Source: CAZOMR01 sp964580655
GTDB lineage: Bacteria; RBG-13-61-14; CAZOMR01
Reading direction: 5' to 3'
DNA: 5,661 nt
NCBI GenBank assembly: GCA_964580655.1
Contig: CAZOMR010000216.1
Location: 1-5,661, forward strand
Shown here: positions 5,541 through 5,661 of the stretch, one piece after another
Layout of the letters: the number at the start of each line of letters is the position of its first letter
Position numbering within the stretch: position 1 is the stretch's first letter
Program-made: the position numbers and the translations under genes
Notes under the pieces: generated by a model
The model's input: only the letters and a program-made list of their open reading frames with translations
Database searches by the model: none
Told to the model about the DNA's origin: nothing

Positions 5541-5574
5541 TATTACAAAAAATAAAATGACCCTCTAAGAGAGG
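5541..5574 (-). terminator. Weak terminator-like hairpin at the end of the upstream unit
   Basis: CCTCT (5562-5566) and AGAGG (5570-5574) form a 5-bp stem with a 3-nt loop. On the minus strand it is followed by the T-rich stretch complementary to 5541-5558. The stem is short and the T run is interrupted. If real, it would end a minus-strand gene entering from the right and insulate the kinase promoter. Confidence 0.35.
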
Positions 5575-5661
5575 CTAAAAATCATTGCCATCCACATGCA
5601 TGGAAGCGGCCCGCGCAGATGCATGAGGAGATAACGGAGGAAGTCGCAAACCTGCTCTTGG
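5565..5661 (-). pseudogene. Possible IS630-type transposase remnant (partial, degraded)
   Basis: The minus strand from the window edge reads openly for about 31 codons to a TAG at 5565-5567. It includes FLRYLLMHLRGPLP, which resembles the stretch before the second catalytic Asp of IS630-family DDE transposases (FLxHLLxHLxG..., then a WDG motif). The expected Asp-Gly is out of frame here: the neighbouring frame reads VDGND just after. This suggests a frameshifted fragment. A competing reading is a plus-strand ORF from the ATG at 5619, which lacks a ribosome site. The call rests on a short motif read by eye. Confidence 0.3.

Noticed and set aside
5619..5661. Plus-strand gene start at the right edge (ATG at 5619, reading MHEEITEEV)
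   Set aside because: No ribosome site precedes it and only 14 codons are visible. The opposite strand offers a slightly better, though weak, explanation.
1..5661. tRNA, rRNA or known riboswitch
   Set aside because: I searched by eye for tRNA arms, rRNA-like conserved stretches and riboswitch cores and found none.

Overview
The window is a minus-strand signalling locus on a scaffold that contains one assembly gap (100 Ns, 975-1074). The organism looks like an uncultured Gram-negative bacterium, plausibly of the Desulfobacterota/deltaproteobacterial type. That guess rests on the GAF-PAS-PAS-HisKA_3 kinase style, strong AGGAGG ribosome sites and two small proteins that resemble families common in those bacteria. 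No taxonomic marker gene is present, so the placement is inference. The 100-N gap and 55-nt repeat flanks suggest a short-read, probably metagenomic, assembly.

In transcription order (right to left) the locus reads as follows. The right edge (about 5541-5661) holds a weak terminator-like hairpin and a possible transposase remnant. A candidate sigma-70 promoter lies at 5439-5467. Next come a 699-aa soluble sensor histidine kinase (3235-5334) and a 212-aa NarL/FixJ-type response regulator (2600-3238), which overlap by ATGA. A roughly 330-bp non-coding stretch follows, with a 25-bp-stem palindrome (2372-2456). Then come a 213-aa protein of a V4R/DUF2378-like type (1629-2270), a 95-aa single-domain PilZ protein (1299-1586) and the first 28 codons of a second response regulator (1075-1160), which runs into the gap. 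Beyond the gap lie the start of a second copy of the palindrome (913-974), a second 204-aa V4R/DUF2378-like protein (158-772) and a convincing intrinsic terminator (16-45).

The most informative signal is the gap itself. Its left flank repeats 2379-2433 exactly and its right flank repeats 3153-3207 exactly. Both exact matches are 55 nt long. This is what a de Bruijn assembler at k=55 leaves at the two ends of a collapsed repeat. The missing DNA is therefore probably about 719 nt, matching 2434-3152, and hides nearly all of a second response regulator plus the rest of the second palindrome. The locus would then carry two copies of a module made of response regulator, palindrome and V4R-like gene, with a PilZ gene between them. 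The two regulators would be identical from about codon 11 to beyond their stops but clearly diverged in their first ten codons.

Functionally, a cytoplasmic GAF/PAS-sensing kinase probably phosphorylates the coupled regulator and, given identical receivers, the second one too. The PilZ protein adds a cyclic-di-GMP-responsive output, and the two V4R-like proteins may be ligand-sensing or scaffolding partners. The joint function is inference; I recognise no named pathway.
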